DNA from: Xiphophorus maculatus
Taxonomy: Eukaryota; Chordata; Actinopteri; Cyprinodontiformes; Poeciliidae
Assembly: GCF_002775205.1 (NCBI RefSeq)
Contig: NC_036453.1
Span: forward strand, 14,562,594 to 14,626,593
Length of the DNA: 64,000 nt
Reading direction: 5' to 3'
Below the pieces are notes generated by a model. That model was given only the letters and a program-made list of their open reading frames with translations, was not told the DNA's origin and did not search any database. This document shows positions 1 to 16,074 of the stretch, piece after piece (the stretch's first letter is position 1; each line of letters begins with the position of its first letter). Both the position numbers and the translations under genes were made by a program.

Positions 1-701
1 ATGAGTGGAGCGAACAGCTGTCTGCTCCTCATCTTCCTCACTGCTGAAGGCTAAAAATACGAATTGAGTCCAAAGAGAAAGGAGAGAAAGTTCCTGAAGA
101 TTTAAGGAAATCCGAGTCAGCAGCCAACAGAGATTAACTCTGAAATTAGCCTGGTGCTAATCTGTTGAATGAACTCCCTGTACTCAGAGAGTCGTCTGGT
201 TCACCAGAACATCATTGGGTCCAATAGAACCACCTGGAAGGCTTTGCTGTTATTTATAATCAGTTTTAATCTTTTGTTATCTGATTTAATCACAGATTCC
301 AGCGGTGGGCTCTGCTAGCTAAAATGTTAGCTGTGCTAACCCTACAGCACAACTCATAAACATTAGTTCTGGTAACGCTAAAGTGCTTCACCAGCATAAT
401 AATTAGCAGAGAGCTAATGCTGAAGCGCTAATTCAACCATGTTGAAACAAACAATGTGTTGATGACAAATCAGAGATTATATCTCTCTCTACAAAGTCCG
501 GGAACTTTATTTGGCTAAGCTAAGTGCGCTAAACAAACAATTAGCTCTGCTATTAGCGGGTTAGCCTCGGACACCAGCGGATGTTCGGAGCCGTCAGATG
601 GACCAGCAAGAGGTTCCTTCATTCTGATTGGTTTGATGTCGGGTCAGAATCAGAACCAGAAGCCGTCTCTGTTTGAACAATGTGTTTGTCTCCCCCTGCA
701 G
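1..701. other. Intronic or upstream DNA of the GCAP gene, no exon seen
   Basis: No coding exon is recognisable here. Positions 300-570 hold one copy of a dispersed TAGC-rich repeat, listed separately. The rest is unremarkable AT-rich DNA and is probably the intron upstream of the exon at 702. Confidence 0.5.
300..570 (+). repeat. Dispersed TAGC-rich repeat, copy A
   Basis: Contains the ordered phrases GCTAAAATGTTAGC, CTGTGCTAACCCTA, AATGCTGAAGCGCTAATT, CAACCATGTTGA, GGCTAAGCTAAGTGCGCTAA and TCTGCTATTAGCGG. The same phrases in the same order occur at 37515-37945 and 49490-50130, and inverted at 61140-61400. This is a teleost interspersed repeat; I cannot name the family. Confidence 0.65.
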
Positions 702-1002
702 GCCATCCAGGACATCACCCGGAACAGGGACATCGACCCGGAGGAGATTGTGACACTCATCTATGAGAAGATTGACGTGAAGGGTGAAGGTAAGAACGGC
801 ACTCCTCTTCCCGTCCAGAACCGGACCGGTATGGCACCTGACCTCTGACCTCTGCCCCTTCCCAGGTGAGCTGACACTGGAGGAGTTCATCGACGGAGCC
901 AAGGACCACCCAGACATTATGGACATGCTGCGGAACCTAATGGACCTGACGCCGGTTCTGGAGATCATCGTCAAAGGCCGCCAGCCCGCTGTTGAGAACT
1001 GA
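702..1002 (+). CDS. Guanylate-cyclase-activating protein (GCAP/GUCA1 family), last two coding exons
   Basis: Two exons join in phase: 702-789 (after a CCCCTGCAG acceptor, before GTAAGA) and 866-1002 (after CCCAG, ending in TGA). Together they encode about 74 residues starting AIQDITRNRDIDPEEI and ending KGRQPAVEN. The stretch KIDVKGEGELTLEEFIDGA matches EF-hand 4 of neuronal calcium sensors of the GCAP group, and the C-terminal VKGRQP resembles the NGKQP of GCAP3. GCAPs are N-myristoylated photoreceptor proteins that regulate membrane guanylate cyclases according to Ca2+. The start codon and EF-hands 1-3 must lie to the left of the window; nothing resembling them is seen in 1-701. The EF4 loop has Lys at position 3 and Glu at position 5, where Asn/Asp are usual, so Ca2+ binding may be altered. 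The family call is fairly secure; the paralogue is not. Confidence 0.8.
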
Positions 1003-1839
1003 CCAATCGCTGCGGCCACTCCAAATCGACCAATCACACGCCAGACTCTGGGAGGACTCCTAAAATCAACCCATCCACACCAATCAAACCCACAGAACTT
1101 TAAATGGAGCCCAGCAGCCGTCCAGTTCTGACCCGACTCAGGAATATGTCTGGGTTTTCGGAAGCTGCTGCTGTGGATCGGACTTTCCGCCATGATGGAT
1201 TTCATATGGCCGGATGTTTTTACCCTTCACAAAAACATTTCTGCACTCATCTCTGAAGAGTATATTTAGTATAAAAAAAAAAAAATCGTAAAATATTTTC
1301 AACATTCCAGATGTTCAATATCTGAAGGTCCAAAATTAAAGATGTTTTTACAATATTTCTTAAATAATGAAAACATTTATCAACAACCACAAATCAAATA
1401 TATAAATCTGCTTTAAAGAAAAAAACCCATTAATTCTACAATTATAAATATTAGGTCAAACCATTTCCATGTTTAGAAACTGATCAGAGTCCGATTTATC
1501 TTGCGTAGTGTCAGAAGTTTATCGGCCGGTCTGGAATCAGTTTGTTAGCTCACCAACAGAAGCTAACTGCTGCGGCTGTCGCACACCTGATTAATGTTTC
1601 CCATTCAAGGTCACAAACATGAAGTGATGTTTCTGAACAAAACGTCGAGTTCACTTTAACTCACGGATAATCGTGAATTATGACGGCTCATTTTGAAGGC
1701 TAACGAGTTGCTAGCAAACAGCATCATCTGACTGTTTCAGATTTGGTATGTGAATGTTGGCGACTGGGAGGTGAGCAGAGGGAAGTTCAGACTAAAACTG
1801 GAGCCTCAGCAGAGTCACTAGTGAATGGTGCATCAAGCA

Positions 1840-2180
1840 GGTGTCAAAGTCAAGGCCCAAGGGCCACATCTGGCTCACCATAGCTTTTTCTGAGGGACAC
1901 GTGAACAGGACCTTCAGGATATTCAGGATAACAGTTGTTAGCTTAAATAGTCTCATTTAATCAAAGCAGTTTTATCAGTTTACTCCCAGATACTCTAGTG
2001 TTTTTTTTATCTGCTGTCGTAGAAACTCCTGTCTAATCAACAGATTCCCAAATGTTTTCATGCTAATGCAGAGTTATGAGTTTACTGCAAATTTTCCACA
2101 AGAACAGTTAAAACATTATATTTAAGTGATGGTAACTCCCACCTTTAGGTGGCAGTGTTTCATACTGCTACAACTCTGCT
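1840..2180. repeat. Probable fish interspersed repeat (unnamed)
   Basis: Carries the phrase CAAGGCCCAAGGGCCACATCTGGC followed by a T-rich tract and the phrase CCACCTTTAGGTGGCAGTG, a pattern I recognise as recurring in fish intergenic DNA. A shorter related piece, CCTTGGGCCATATGTGGCCC, is at 7451-7470 in an alg8 intron. Family unknown. Confidence 0.4.
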
Positions 2181-3784
2181 GCCTCAGCCTGACTTGATGC
2201 TATAATTCATGATCGATACAGCGAGAAACAAAGGGTCACATTTACTGTCAAACATGAGCACAAATATGGCTTAATCTCTAAATTATTCTTTCTAAATTAA
2301 TTTTGATTGCAAAAAAAAAAAAAAATCATGAAATTCTGGTGGAACTGATCAATGTCAGAACAGGGGACAATATTTCATTTTAAGAACTTATGGATTGTAG
2401 ACGGTTATTTATTAATATCAGTTTTTAGTGGGTTTCACATATTCAGGTTATACATCCATGATCTTTATGCGACTCAGAGTGAAACTGAGTCCGACTCCCT
2501 GATGTCACCAAAAAACACCCAGAGTGTAATTCAAACATTTAAAGACACGGGATATCCTGATACCTGCTGCTCTGAACCAGTACATGGAGTTCAGAGCAGA
2601 ACCGGGATATCAGAGTAAAACAGCGTATTTTCCTGCTGTAGACAGAAAAAAAAGTAAATTTGCACCAAAGAAATTTCAGAAATGTTCTAGAAGAAAAATC
2701 TGAGTTTCAAAAATTTTTTAACTTTTAAAAATTTGTCTAGTTTTTTTTCTGAAAATATTTAGGTTAATCTCAGTTTTTGGCAGAAATATAACATTTTTTA
2801 AAATTTTGACTTTTTCTTATTCAGTTTTTTTTTTTAAATCTGAAGCGTACTCTTTTTTTTTTTTTTTTATCTACATTGGCCGCTGCTGTATCGGACGAAA
2901 ACCCGGAAGTCAACACACGAACGTCACAGCTACTGACATCTAGTGGTCAACACGGAAATTACAACGATTTGTTTTTTCCTTTTGCTGTGAATTTAAGTTT
3001 ATAGAAAAACCCAAACTGTGGCCTTTAGTTTGAAGAATTCATTCTGTCATTTCCTCCACATTTAGCCCCGCAGTATATTTATAGTTGATGTGCAGCAGCA
3101 GGAGGAACTCAGATAAAAACACCTGATTTTATTCCTCAGCTTGGAGTGCTGATGATGATGATGAGGTGAGGAAGGTTACAGCTGTTAACTGATCTTCATT
3201 CAGTCTCGATATAACAAAACACATTTTTTATTCAGAATGAAAACTGTGACTGTTTTGTGTTTCTGTTGCCTTATTAATAAAGTTTTTAAACAAACTGGGT
3301 GTAGAATGTCAGTTGCTTATGTCTTGTTACATTTCTAATCAGTTTCACTGAAAATCTGATTAATTAAACTGTAAAGGAAACAGATCAGTGAAACTATGAC
3401 TGGAAAACTTTATGCAGACGACAGTCTGATTTCCACACAGGACAGAAAAAAACCAAGACGTCTGATTAGCTGCTGCGATCACAATGAACAAATCAAAATG
3501 GAGGAAGTAAACCACCGTGTTAAACTTCTCAATGAGCAGAACAGGAAGTGCTTTTATTTTTGATATTCTCAGCAGGAAGGTTTCTTGTAATGTAGCAGCT
3601 AGCTCAGCAGTGAGAGGTCAGAGACGTTTATTTGGTTCTGAAATGATCCAAGTCATTAAATAAAGCGTGGAAAAACTGGCAGTAAGACTCGAGCCTCAGA
3701 CCATGAGTCCGAGTCGAGCTTCAAGTCCGAGTCGACTCTCATCTTTAGACTGAAGTCAAACAGACACTGAAGGGAGACGAACCG

Positions 3785-3790
3785 TTTATT
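3785..3790 (-). terminator. alg8: Candidate alg8 poly(A) signal (AATAAA)
   Basis: TTTATT on the + strand reads AATAAA on the coding strand, 227 nt past the alg8 stop. This would give a short 3' UTR. It is the first canonical signal after the stop; use is inferred. Confidence 0.5.
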
Positions 3791-4016
3791 CAAATCATTT
3801 TCCCAGCAGCTGTTTGGTCCAAGTCTTTAACAAGTCGTCTGTTCTGCTGCCAGGTCTTCATCCTCCTCCTCTTCCATTCAAGCTGTTGTCATGGTGATTA
3901 TTAATGTCTCAGCTCAACGTCAACCAGAACCAGGTAAGTCCGTTCTCTCCTGGTCCCCAGTAGTTCTGTGTGTGTGTGAGAGTGAGGTTGCCCCGGCCCC
4001 TGTTGACCTTGTGACC

Positions 4017-8897
<4,881 letters not shown>

Positions 8898-9906
8898 GAC
8901 AGTCAGTCAGGGGGCGGGACTGATTGAAGGCGGAAACTTTATTGACACCAAACATTCGGACATAACAGTACCGAGGTTCGGCCTGCTTCCGGTCTGATAA
9001 ATGCATTAGCTGTCTTATTGTCACTTTAACACTTTGTAACACAATTCTCTTTAGTTGTTTCTCACTAAAACAAGTTTTGTGGTACGTCATCAAACGCGTT
9101 CAATGTTACCAAATAACTTTTTATAGTCAAATAAAACCATCATGTTGACGGATTGTAATTAATTTCTGCAGGTTCAACGGGTTATATGAACTTTAGAATA
9201 AAAGTTATTTATTACCAAAGTTTATGTTCTTTATTTTATCCAACGTTTTCCATTTAATCAACTCTGTTTTATTTTTTTTATATATCATATTCCGATATTG
9301 ACTTGACCTGTCTGACTTATTTGTCATTCAGAGTCATAGTAAACATGGACGAAAGTTTTACAACAAGAAATTTAATTTATAGAGCCTTGAAGAAGTGGAT
9401 TATTGTGCATTAATATGTAAGATATTTACAATGTTTATTATTGTTGCTATATTTCAAATAAATGTAAACTTTCAATATTAAAAGTTTTCCATAAAATAAC
9501 TTCTGCAAAATAATTTTAGCTAATAATAATAACGGGGGAAAATATCTATAGCTTATTAAAACGTGTTATAAAACAGGAAATATTAAAAATCCTGAGCAGA
9601 ATGAGGTTGTTGGAGAAGGATCTGAGGTGAAAGCTGAAGTTCTGGATTTTAGTTATCTTTTTATTGTTTTGTTTTACCTATTTTTCACTTGTATAAGTCT
9701 GGAACAATAATCGCAGTTTATCTACACTGGTTTTCACCACTAGAGGGCTCCATGTCCATGATGGCAACATGACTGTTGCAGATCCGACGGTCCGTGAAAG
9801 CACCACAGTCAATCCTGTCCGGTCAGCTGTCTTTCCGCGCTGCTTTGGTAAAGTTCGGCTGAAGTTCGGCTGGTACCGGTTCAGGTGAACGAAGCCACTT
9901 ATCGGG
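8898..9906. promoter_or_regulatory. Shared divergent promoter region of alg8 and ccdc90b
   Basis: The start codons of alg8 (leftward, 8897) and ccdc90b (rightward, 9907) are about 1 kb apart with no recognised exon between them. The ends beside each gene are moderately GC-rich and the middle (about 9050-9680) is AT-rich. No TATA box or transcription-factor site is claimed. Transcription starts cannot be placed from sequence alone. Confidence 0.55.
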
Positions 9907-12900
9907 ATGAACCCCCTGCTGCGGCGTCTCGTCACGCGGCGGCTGGGCGCGTGGAGAGGTGAGCGCCATGGCGTAGGGTGGGGTACGGGGGTGAGGGGGG
10001 CAATCTGTGATTAAAGTCAGGGGATCAAAGTGCGCAGTGCAGAGTTTGAGATAGTTCTGCTGGTTCTGGGTGATGTTCCTCGATCTCTGATTGGACGGAG
10101 GGAATTTGGTGCAGCCAGATGTACCTGGAGGTTTTCTTCCTCATCCTCCTCTTCCTCAGGGCAGCTCCTCTGTCTAACATGTCCAGTTTTCACTCTCTGA
10201 CTTTTTCTCAAGGTTTTTTCAGGAGTGAAAAGTTCGGGAAAGCCAGAGTTTTGTTCCTAAAAGATGAGTTTGACTTCGGGTCACGCAGCTCTGATTTGAT
10301 AATTTCATAAAACATCGACTGTTGCCCCGGAAACAACATAAATAATGAGTTAATCTACCGAACTGAAATAATGAACGATTCGCCGCCAGATTGTAGAAGT
10401 GCTTGTTCTACGGAGGACTGATCCTGCCATAAGTATCAGTAAAATCAGAAATAATAAAAGGCTCAATAAAGTAATTAATGCTGATAATGTCACATCCAAA
10501 AATCAAACAATAAGAACTTTCCAATCTTAGAGCTTGGAACATCTCATGGTCCGGGAGCAGAACCATCAATATTTCCAGCAAAATGCTCAGAAATCTGATG
10601 GTTTTAGTGGTTTTGGTTTGAACTAGAACAAAGCCTGAACCAGAACCTGGCCTGGTTCCGGTCCAAGAACCAGAACACGGCCCGGGTCCAGGCCAATTAC
10701 CAGAACATGGCCACCTCCATCCAGTTCTTGTTCCGTGTCAGGACTTCAGGTTTGCTGTGCTTTAGGTTTCCATGTGGATACTCCGTTTGCGACCTTTGAC
10801 CTGAGGAAGGTTGAGCTGACGCCCCTAGAGCAGAGGAAGCTGACCTTTGACTCCCACGCCATGGTGATGGAGCTGGAGAAGAGCGGTGAGCCGCCGGTCC
10901 CATGAAATTCGTTCCAGTTTTTACCAAATTCCACATTTTGAGTCTAACCAGATTCATTTTCCTTGGTTGGCTGAAGCTCAAAAAGGGCTGCAGCTGTTAG
11001 CTTCTGCGGTAGCGTTAACACAAAGATGATTTTATTATCAGTTTATTCATAATGTAAATAAATTGCTAACTGTAATAATATAAATGGCTTTAACTTTATC
11101 TTCTTCCTACTTCGCTGTGCTAAGCTAGTTAGCTTGTACCAAAACAATGTTATTTTCCTTTTATCTCAGTCTTCCTCATTTGAAAAGAGATTTTGGTTCT
11201 TCTTTACTCATGTTATGGTGAATTAAACTGTATCTTAAGTTTGGAATAAATTCATCATGTTTCAGAAACAATTAAAGTTATCTGTTAGTGTTAGCAATCA
11301 GTTAGCCACTGGTAAAGCTAGCTTAAACTACAAACACTAGCATGACTTTATATTTACACAATACTGCTGTTATCTGACATACTAACAATGTTTTAATGAT
11401 GTTTTAGCATAGTATAATTAGTTTATTATTGAATAAAAAAATGTCCGTGAGTCTGAAGAAGAACTTTGTGGGGATTTTTTGTTTTACGGAAAGCAAAATC
11501 ACGTTTTTATTGGCTCTGTGTATGAGGATGTACGGAATCCTTATTTTCTCTTGTTTTTATTATGGTTTTTTAGTCTGGTTGTGGGTTTAGTTTTAATCTG
11601 TTTTTCAGTTTGAGCTTTTTGTTTGGTTTTTTTTTGCAGGTTTTGAGAAGCGGCAGGCCGAACTGATCGTCTCAGCTCTGGTCACGCTGACCACAGCCAA
11701 CATGGACATCGTCTACAAGGACATGGTGACCAAATCCCACCAGGTACAACATCAGACCTCAGAGTTTTTATAATGAGTCGCTAGCTGCAGGTACGCAGAG
11801 CTGCTATGGTTAGCAAGGTTTAAAAAGTTGCTCTTTCAAAGTTGTGGAAAGTTTCCTTCATAGTGTTCTTTCCGTAAAGAATCTGAGCTCCTTTCATATT
11901 TGTTGCTGCACACTGCTGGTCACCAAGCTGAAAGACGGAAACTACATTCTTCTCTAACTTACAAATAAAACTACAGCTGCACTCAGTGGACTGCAGGATA
12001 TCTGCCTGGGCAGCTAACCGGCTAACCGACCTGCTAACACCAGCTAGCTGGAGCCATGTTGTTATATTTCTGTTAGAAAAGCATATTTTGTGCAACTGCA
12101 AATTAGCATTTACAGTTAAATTAAATGCAAGATTCTTCTCTCACAATATTGTTTGAGTCTATGCATCAAAATGGCTAAAATACATTTCGTAACATTACTT
12201 TTTGTTGCTTAGTTAAAAATAAAATCATTATAACTACTTTAAAGTATTTGTGTAAAGAGAAAGTCTTTCCATTCTCTTTCTAGATTATCACACAGTTAGA
12301 ACCTCATATTGTTGTCATATCAGCTTACAGATGAACAGGACAAATATTAAATAATGTTTAATAACATCGTGGTTCTGCAGGAGATTGCAGTGCAGCAGAT
12401 CATGGCTCACCTGGACTCCATCAGGAAGGACATGGTGATCCTGGAGAAGAGCGAGTTCGCCAACCTGCGGTCTGAGAACACGGTAACACCGTGCTGGTGT
12501 TTGTCATGATAGGATGTCGCCGCCCTAGTGGCAACATGGTGCTGGTTCTGGAATAGTGTCATAAAAAAGCAGAATTTATTGATTCTGTGCTGCTTTATTG
12601 TTTACATGCTACTAATAAAAGATTGTAGTGAGGTAAGAAGGCTCTGCTCTGCTGGACCTGCTAACGGTCCTGCTAATCAGTAGTTAGCGATTCATAAACT
12701 CCCATTTTTGTTCCTGCAGAAAATGAAACGAGAGTTGGAGCAGCTGCAGAACAGACTGAAGGTGAGGAGGACTTGGAGGAGTTCAATGCTGACTCGACTG
12801 TGCGGAGATGCTAACAGGTCGTCTGGTTTCAGGAAGAGAGCGAGAAAGTCCGAGCAGAAACCAAACTGGACATCAACCTGGAGAGGAGCAGGACCTCTGA

Positions 12901-13565
12901 CATGGTGGGTCAGGAGAGATTCTGGAGTCAGCAGGTCTAAAAGTCCAGTGTTGAATCCAGAAATCAGCAGGAGACCCGAGTCATTCCTCCAGTCTCAGGA
13001 AAGACTTGACTCACATCACACACACTTGGTTTAATGTTACACACACTTGGTCAGAGGTCACAGTCTGAGGTCACGCACTAGGACACGGTCTGACCTTCAA
13101 GCACTTGATCTTGAAGGTCAGTCCAAGACTTGTTTTCATACTCGGACTCATTGCTCTCTGTCTCAGTTCACCGACCAGGAGAAGAAGCTGATGGAGGCGA
13201 CCTCAGAGTTCTACCACAAGGTAACTCACCTTCAGGTCTGATTGGTTCCTCCTGCGAGTAGGCAGGTCCACCCGACCGGCTCCTGATTGGCTGTCTCCGG
13301 ATGACATCACATTGTGTCTCCAGAAAGCCGACCTGGAAAACGACAACATGGAGATAAACAAGAAGATGGACCTGCAGGTGGCGTCGCTGAAGATGGTGCT
13401 GGAGTCGTTGAAGCTGGAGACAATCCGGTACATGGCAGGTGGGTCCGGTTCTGGTTCCGGTTCTGGTTTGGGAGACGGTGCTGCTTTACGTTTTGTGTTT
13501 CCTCCACAGTGACCATCTTTGCTTGCCTCGCCATGGCTCTGGGAGTCTACCGGTTCTGGAGGTGA
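9907..13565 (+). CDS. ccdc90b: Coiled-coil domain-containing protein 90B, mitochondrial
   Basis: Complete nine-exon gene: 9907-9958, 10766-10885, 11640-11743, 12381-12482, 12720-12761, 12833-12904, 13167-13220, 13324-13438, 13510-13565. Phases agree and give 238 residues (human about 254). It belongs to the MCUR1/CCDC90 (DUF1640) family of mitochondrial inner-membrane coiled-coil proteins. Residues 1-17 are Arg-rich without acids, as in a mitochondrial presequence. [46 protein letters not shown] and [10 protein letters not shown] are family signatures. The C-terminus, [18 protein letters not shown], is the single membrane helix and favours CCDC90B over MCUR1. The middle is predicted coiled coil. 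The gene is divergent from alg8 and convergent with pcf11. Confidence 0.94.
10886..12380. other. ccdc90b: Introns 2 and 3 of ccdc90b
   Basis: Apart from exon 3 (11640-11743) this stretch is intron. It is AT-rich, with several GCTAGC/GTTAGC words around 10990-11420 and 11990-12060 that may be remnants of the TAGC-rich repeat family. No other exon or RNA gene is seen. Confidence 0.5.
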
Positions 13566-13780
13566 CGGATCAGAACCAGAACCAGGTCTGATTTTGGAGA
13601 ACCACCTGGTACTTCCTCAGTGTACCATAACTCAGGTCAGAACCAGCCTGCAGGAACGGTTCTGACCCAGGTCTTCAGCCTGATTACTGCAGCCTGATGC
13701 AGAGAAGAAGTTGTTTGTGTTTTAGTGATGTTGGGAAGTCGCAGCCCTGGCGGCGGCACGCTGCGTTCCTCTGGTTCTGG

Positions 13781-13786
13781 AATAAA
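13781..13786 (+). terminator. ccdc90b: ccdc90b poly(A) signal (AATAAA)
   Basis: AATAAA lies 216 nt after the stop and is followed within 40 nt by a GT-rich tract containing CTGTGCTGCTGCTTGTG, the usual layout of a vertebrate cleavage site. Confidence 0.7.
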
Positions 13787-13896
13787 AAGCTGATTTCACT
13801 TATTTTCTGTGCTGCTGCTTGTGTTTTTATGCTGAGCCATCCACAAAGGCCCGCTTCTGCTTTGAACCAGAACCGGAACCGTCCAGACGAAGTTAG

Positions 13897-14020
13897 ACGA
13901 ATGCCATCCATTCATTTTCTTCCACTCTTGTCCCTGCTGGGGTCAGGAGGGGAGCTGGTGCCCGTCCATCTCCAGCAGGAGGTCAGCGGGGTCACGCTGG
14001 ACACATCCAGCGTGACTTGC
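13897..14020 (+). repeat. Truncated fish interspersed repeat
   Basis: The stretch begins GCCATCCATTCATTTTCTTCC and continues with TCCCTGCTGGGGTCAGGAGG and CATCTCCAGCAGGAGGTCAG. This word order is typical of a very abundant fish repeat; the copy breaks off after about 120 bp. The family name is uncertain. Confidence 0.55.
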
Positions 14021-14408
14021 AGGCTTGAGGAATCCATTTCAACATTTCTATGAATTATAGAAAAGAACTTTAATGAATTAACTTTATAAATAAATAAATT
14101 CTTACCTAGCTAAATCTCACGAGTTTTAGTTGACCACAGGAAGTTCTGCCTGTTGTCATGACAATAGCACCATTTTTGGACAAACCGGACCAGAACCATG
14201 GGAAGTTTGGCGTTAAAGCAGGAATTTCATTGTTTTCATCATTTTTATAGTTACATGTAAAGCCAAAAGAAAGATTTTAAGACAGGATGTGAAAATGGGT
14301 CAGAACCACTCAGTTCTCCTCGAACTGGACCCGATCAGATGTTCGATAGGCGTATAGAGTTAGATGTGTTCTACAGTCCAGGCAACAATCGGAACCATGA
14401 GGTTAAAT

Positions 14409-14536
14409 GCAGTAAAACTGGAACAAAACCATCAATTAAAATTTAGGTTATTTTCTAAAGATGGAGACATTCTGGGTCAGAACACCAGAACCAAACTGGT
14501 TCTGATTCTTTTCCCCAAATTTGATATGAAATCAAT
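14409..14536 (+). repeat. Dispersed direct repeat, copy 1
   Basis: Starts GCAGTAAAACTGGAACAAAA and includes AAAGATGGAGACATTCTGGG and CCAGAACCAAACTGGTTC. It matches 16483-16610 almost base for base in the same orientation. It lies between ccdc90b and pcf11. Confidence 0.8.
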
Positions 14537-14819
14537 TGTTCTACTTTAGTCATATTTTATGTTTAATATTAAAGGAAAACTTGTTGCACATAAAGCAGCA
14601 TCAGTTTTCCTTTGGTAATTAAGTTTATTTGGTTTGGAAGGTCATTTAAAAGCCCAACATGAAGTTGTAATTATGAAATTATGTAAGTTGTAATTATGAA
14701 ATTAAAGGTCAATCTGCTTCTCTGAGGAGAAATTGTCCAGAATCTCATTATTAGAACTGTTAGAACTCATAGTTATGACTTTCTGATGGACCTTGATGTT
14801 TTATTTCATGGTGGAAATG

Positions 14820-15600
14820 GGCTTCCATGATTTGAACTCACTCTGCCAACTGATCCACCCAGTGGAGGGGTTTGAGTGTCTCAGTGACGGGAGCTATTCT
14901 GCCAGGGGTTCCTGGTAGGGTCACCCAAGGCAGACAGGTTCTGGGTGAGGAACCAGACAAAGTGCAGTCCAAAGACCCCTTATGACAAGTAAGATCAACA
15001 GAAACACCAGGGCTGTGGAGCCAAGTCTGGAGGTGGGGCACGTAAGCGAGAGCCTGATGGCTGGGCTTTAACCCATGGAGCCCAAAGAGGATACGTGGAT
15101 GAACCCCCTCCTGTGGGCTCACCACCTGTGGGAGGGGGCAAAGGGGTCAGGTGCAATGTGAGATGGGTGGTAGCCGAGGGTAGGGACATCGAAGATCTGA
15201 TCCTCAGTTGCAAAAGCTGGCTTTTGGGATGTGGAATGTCACCTCTCTGGTGGGGAAGGAGCCTGAGCTGGCGTGTGAGGTTCCATCTAGAAATAGTCGA
15301 CCTCACCTCAATGGATGGCTCTGGTTCTAGAACCAGTCTCCTTGAGGGAGGCTGGATAGTCTTCCACTTTGGAGTTGCCCATGGTGACAGACCCGGGTAG
15401 GAGTGGGATTCCCTCTCCTCAATCTTGGTGCCTGTACGGTGGGATTCACTTGGGTAAACGAGAGGGTAGCCTCCCTCCGCCTGAGTGAGGGGACGGGTTC
15501 TGACCGTTTGTGGTTACGCACCAAACAACAGTTCAAATTCCCCAGCCTTCTTGGGGTACCAGGCCCTTTGATACGGGTGGCTGGGTTAGACGATGGAGGA
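14820..15600 (+). mobile_element. Non-LTR retrotransposon fragment: 5' leader and endonuclease start, no reverse transcriptase
   Basis: The + strand from about 15219 matches the apurinic-endonuclease start common in fish LINEs: GGATGTGGAATGTCACCTCT, GGGGAAGGAGCCTGAGCTGG, then a broken reading of the form ...LEIVDLTSMDGSGSRTSLLEGGW. Upstream, 14820-15210 has the element's leader phrases (GGTTCCTGGTAGGGTCACCC, GAACCCCCTCCTGTGGG). Frameshifts and stops are frequent, so it is dead. It stops after an NSSNSPAFL-like stretch, before the rest of the endonuclease and the reverse transcriptase. Its right end abuts the 3' end of pcf11 on the other strand. The clade (CR1/L2-like or other) cannot be settled here. 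Confidence 0.8.
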
Positions 15601-15641
15601 GAATGAAAACAAGAAATCAGGAGGTTTGAGTCCACTGAAGC

Positions 15642-15647
15642 TTTATT
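15642..15647 (-). terminator. pcf11: Candidate pcf11 distal poly(A) signal (AATAAA)
   Basis: TTTATT on the + strand gives AATAAA on the coding strand, about 430 nt past the pcf11 stop. A second AATAAA is at 15731-15726. Either would give a short 3' UTR that ends before the LINE fragment. Confidence 0.5.
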
Positions 15648-16074
15648 TTAATGACTGAACCTAAATGACAGCAGAACCAAGTTGGATCAGAACCAGAATT
15701 CACACAGAAAAACGTTTCAGACTCGTTTATTGAAGAAAAACCAAAATTAAAAGATTCTCAAATGAGACGTCGTCCAATCAGATGATGCTTACCTTCAACA
15801 CCTGTGATGATTCATCAACAGAGCAGCCAATCAACAATCAGAAACTGTAACTAGGCAACAGACAGCAGCTGCAGACCAGAGTTACCAAAAAATACTTTAA
15901 TGTATAAATTAAATCATTTACAGCCGTGGCGAATAGAACCGATCAGAACCGCGGCAAACAGAACCGCGGCAAACAGAACTGCGGCCCAGAAACGGCCGCG
16001 ACTATCCAAATACCAAAATGTATTCAAGAGGTAAAAATCTTCGGCCCTGTGGGACGAAGAGGAGGGGCACCGCA

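Larger units (their letters stand above)
1003..4016. other. Intergenic DNA and probable GCAP 3' UTR
   Basis: No gene seen. The part after 1002 is probably 3' UTR of the GCAP gene. Possible poly(A) signals are ATTAAA at 1335-1340 and AATAAA at 3276-3281; I cannot say which is used. Poly(A)/poly(T) runs occur near 1271, 2311, 2828 and 2852. The segment 1840-2180 resembles a common fish interspersed repeat. The far right end is the alg8 3' UTR on the other strand. Confidence 0.5.

Noticed and set aside
594-1205. 203-codon - strand frame opposite the GCAP exons
   Set aside because: The + strand shows a conserved EF-hand protein with correct splice sites; the antisense frame has no similarity.
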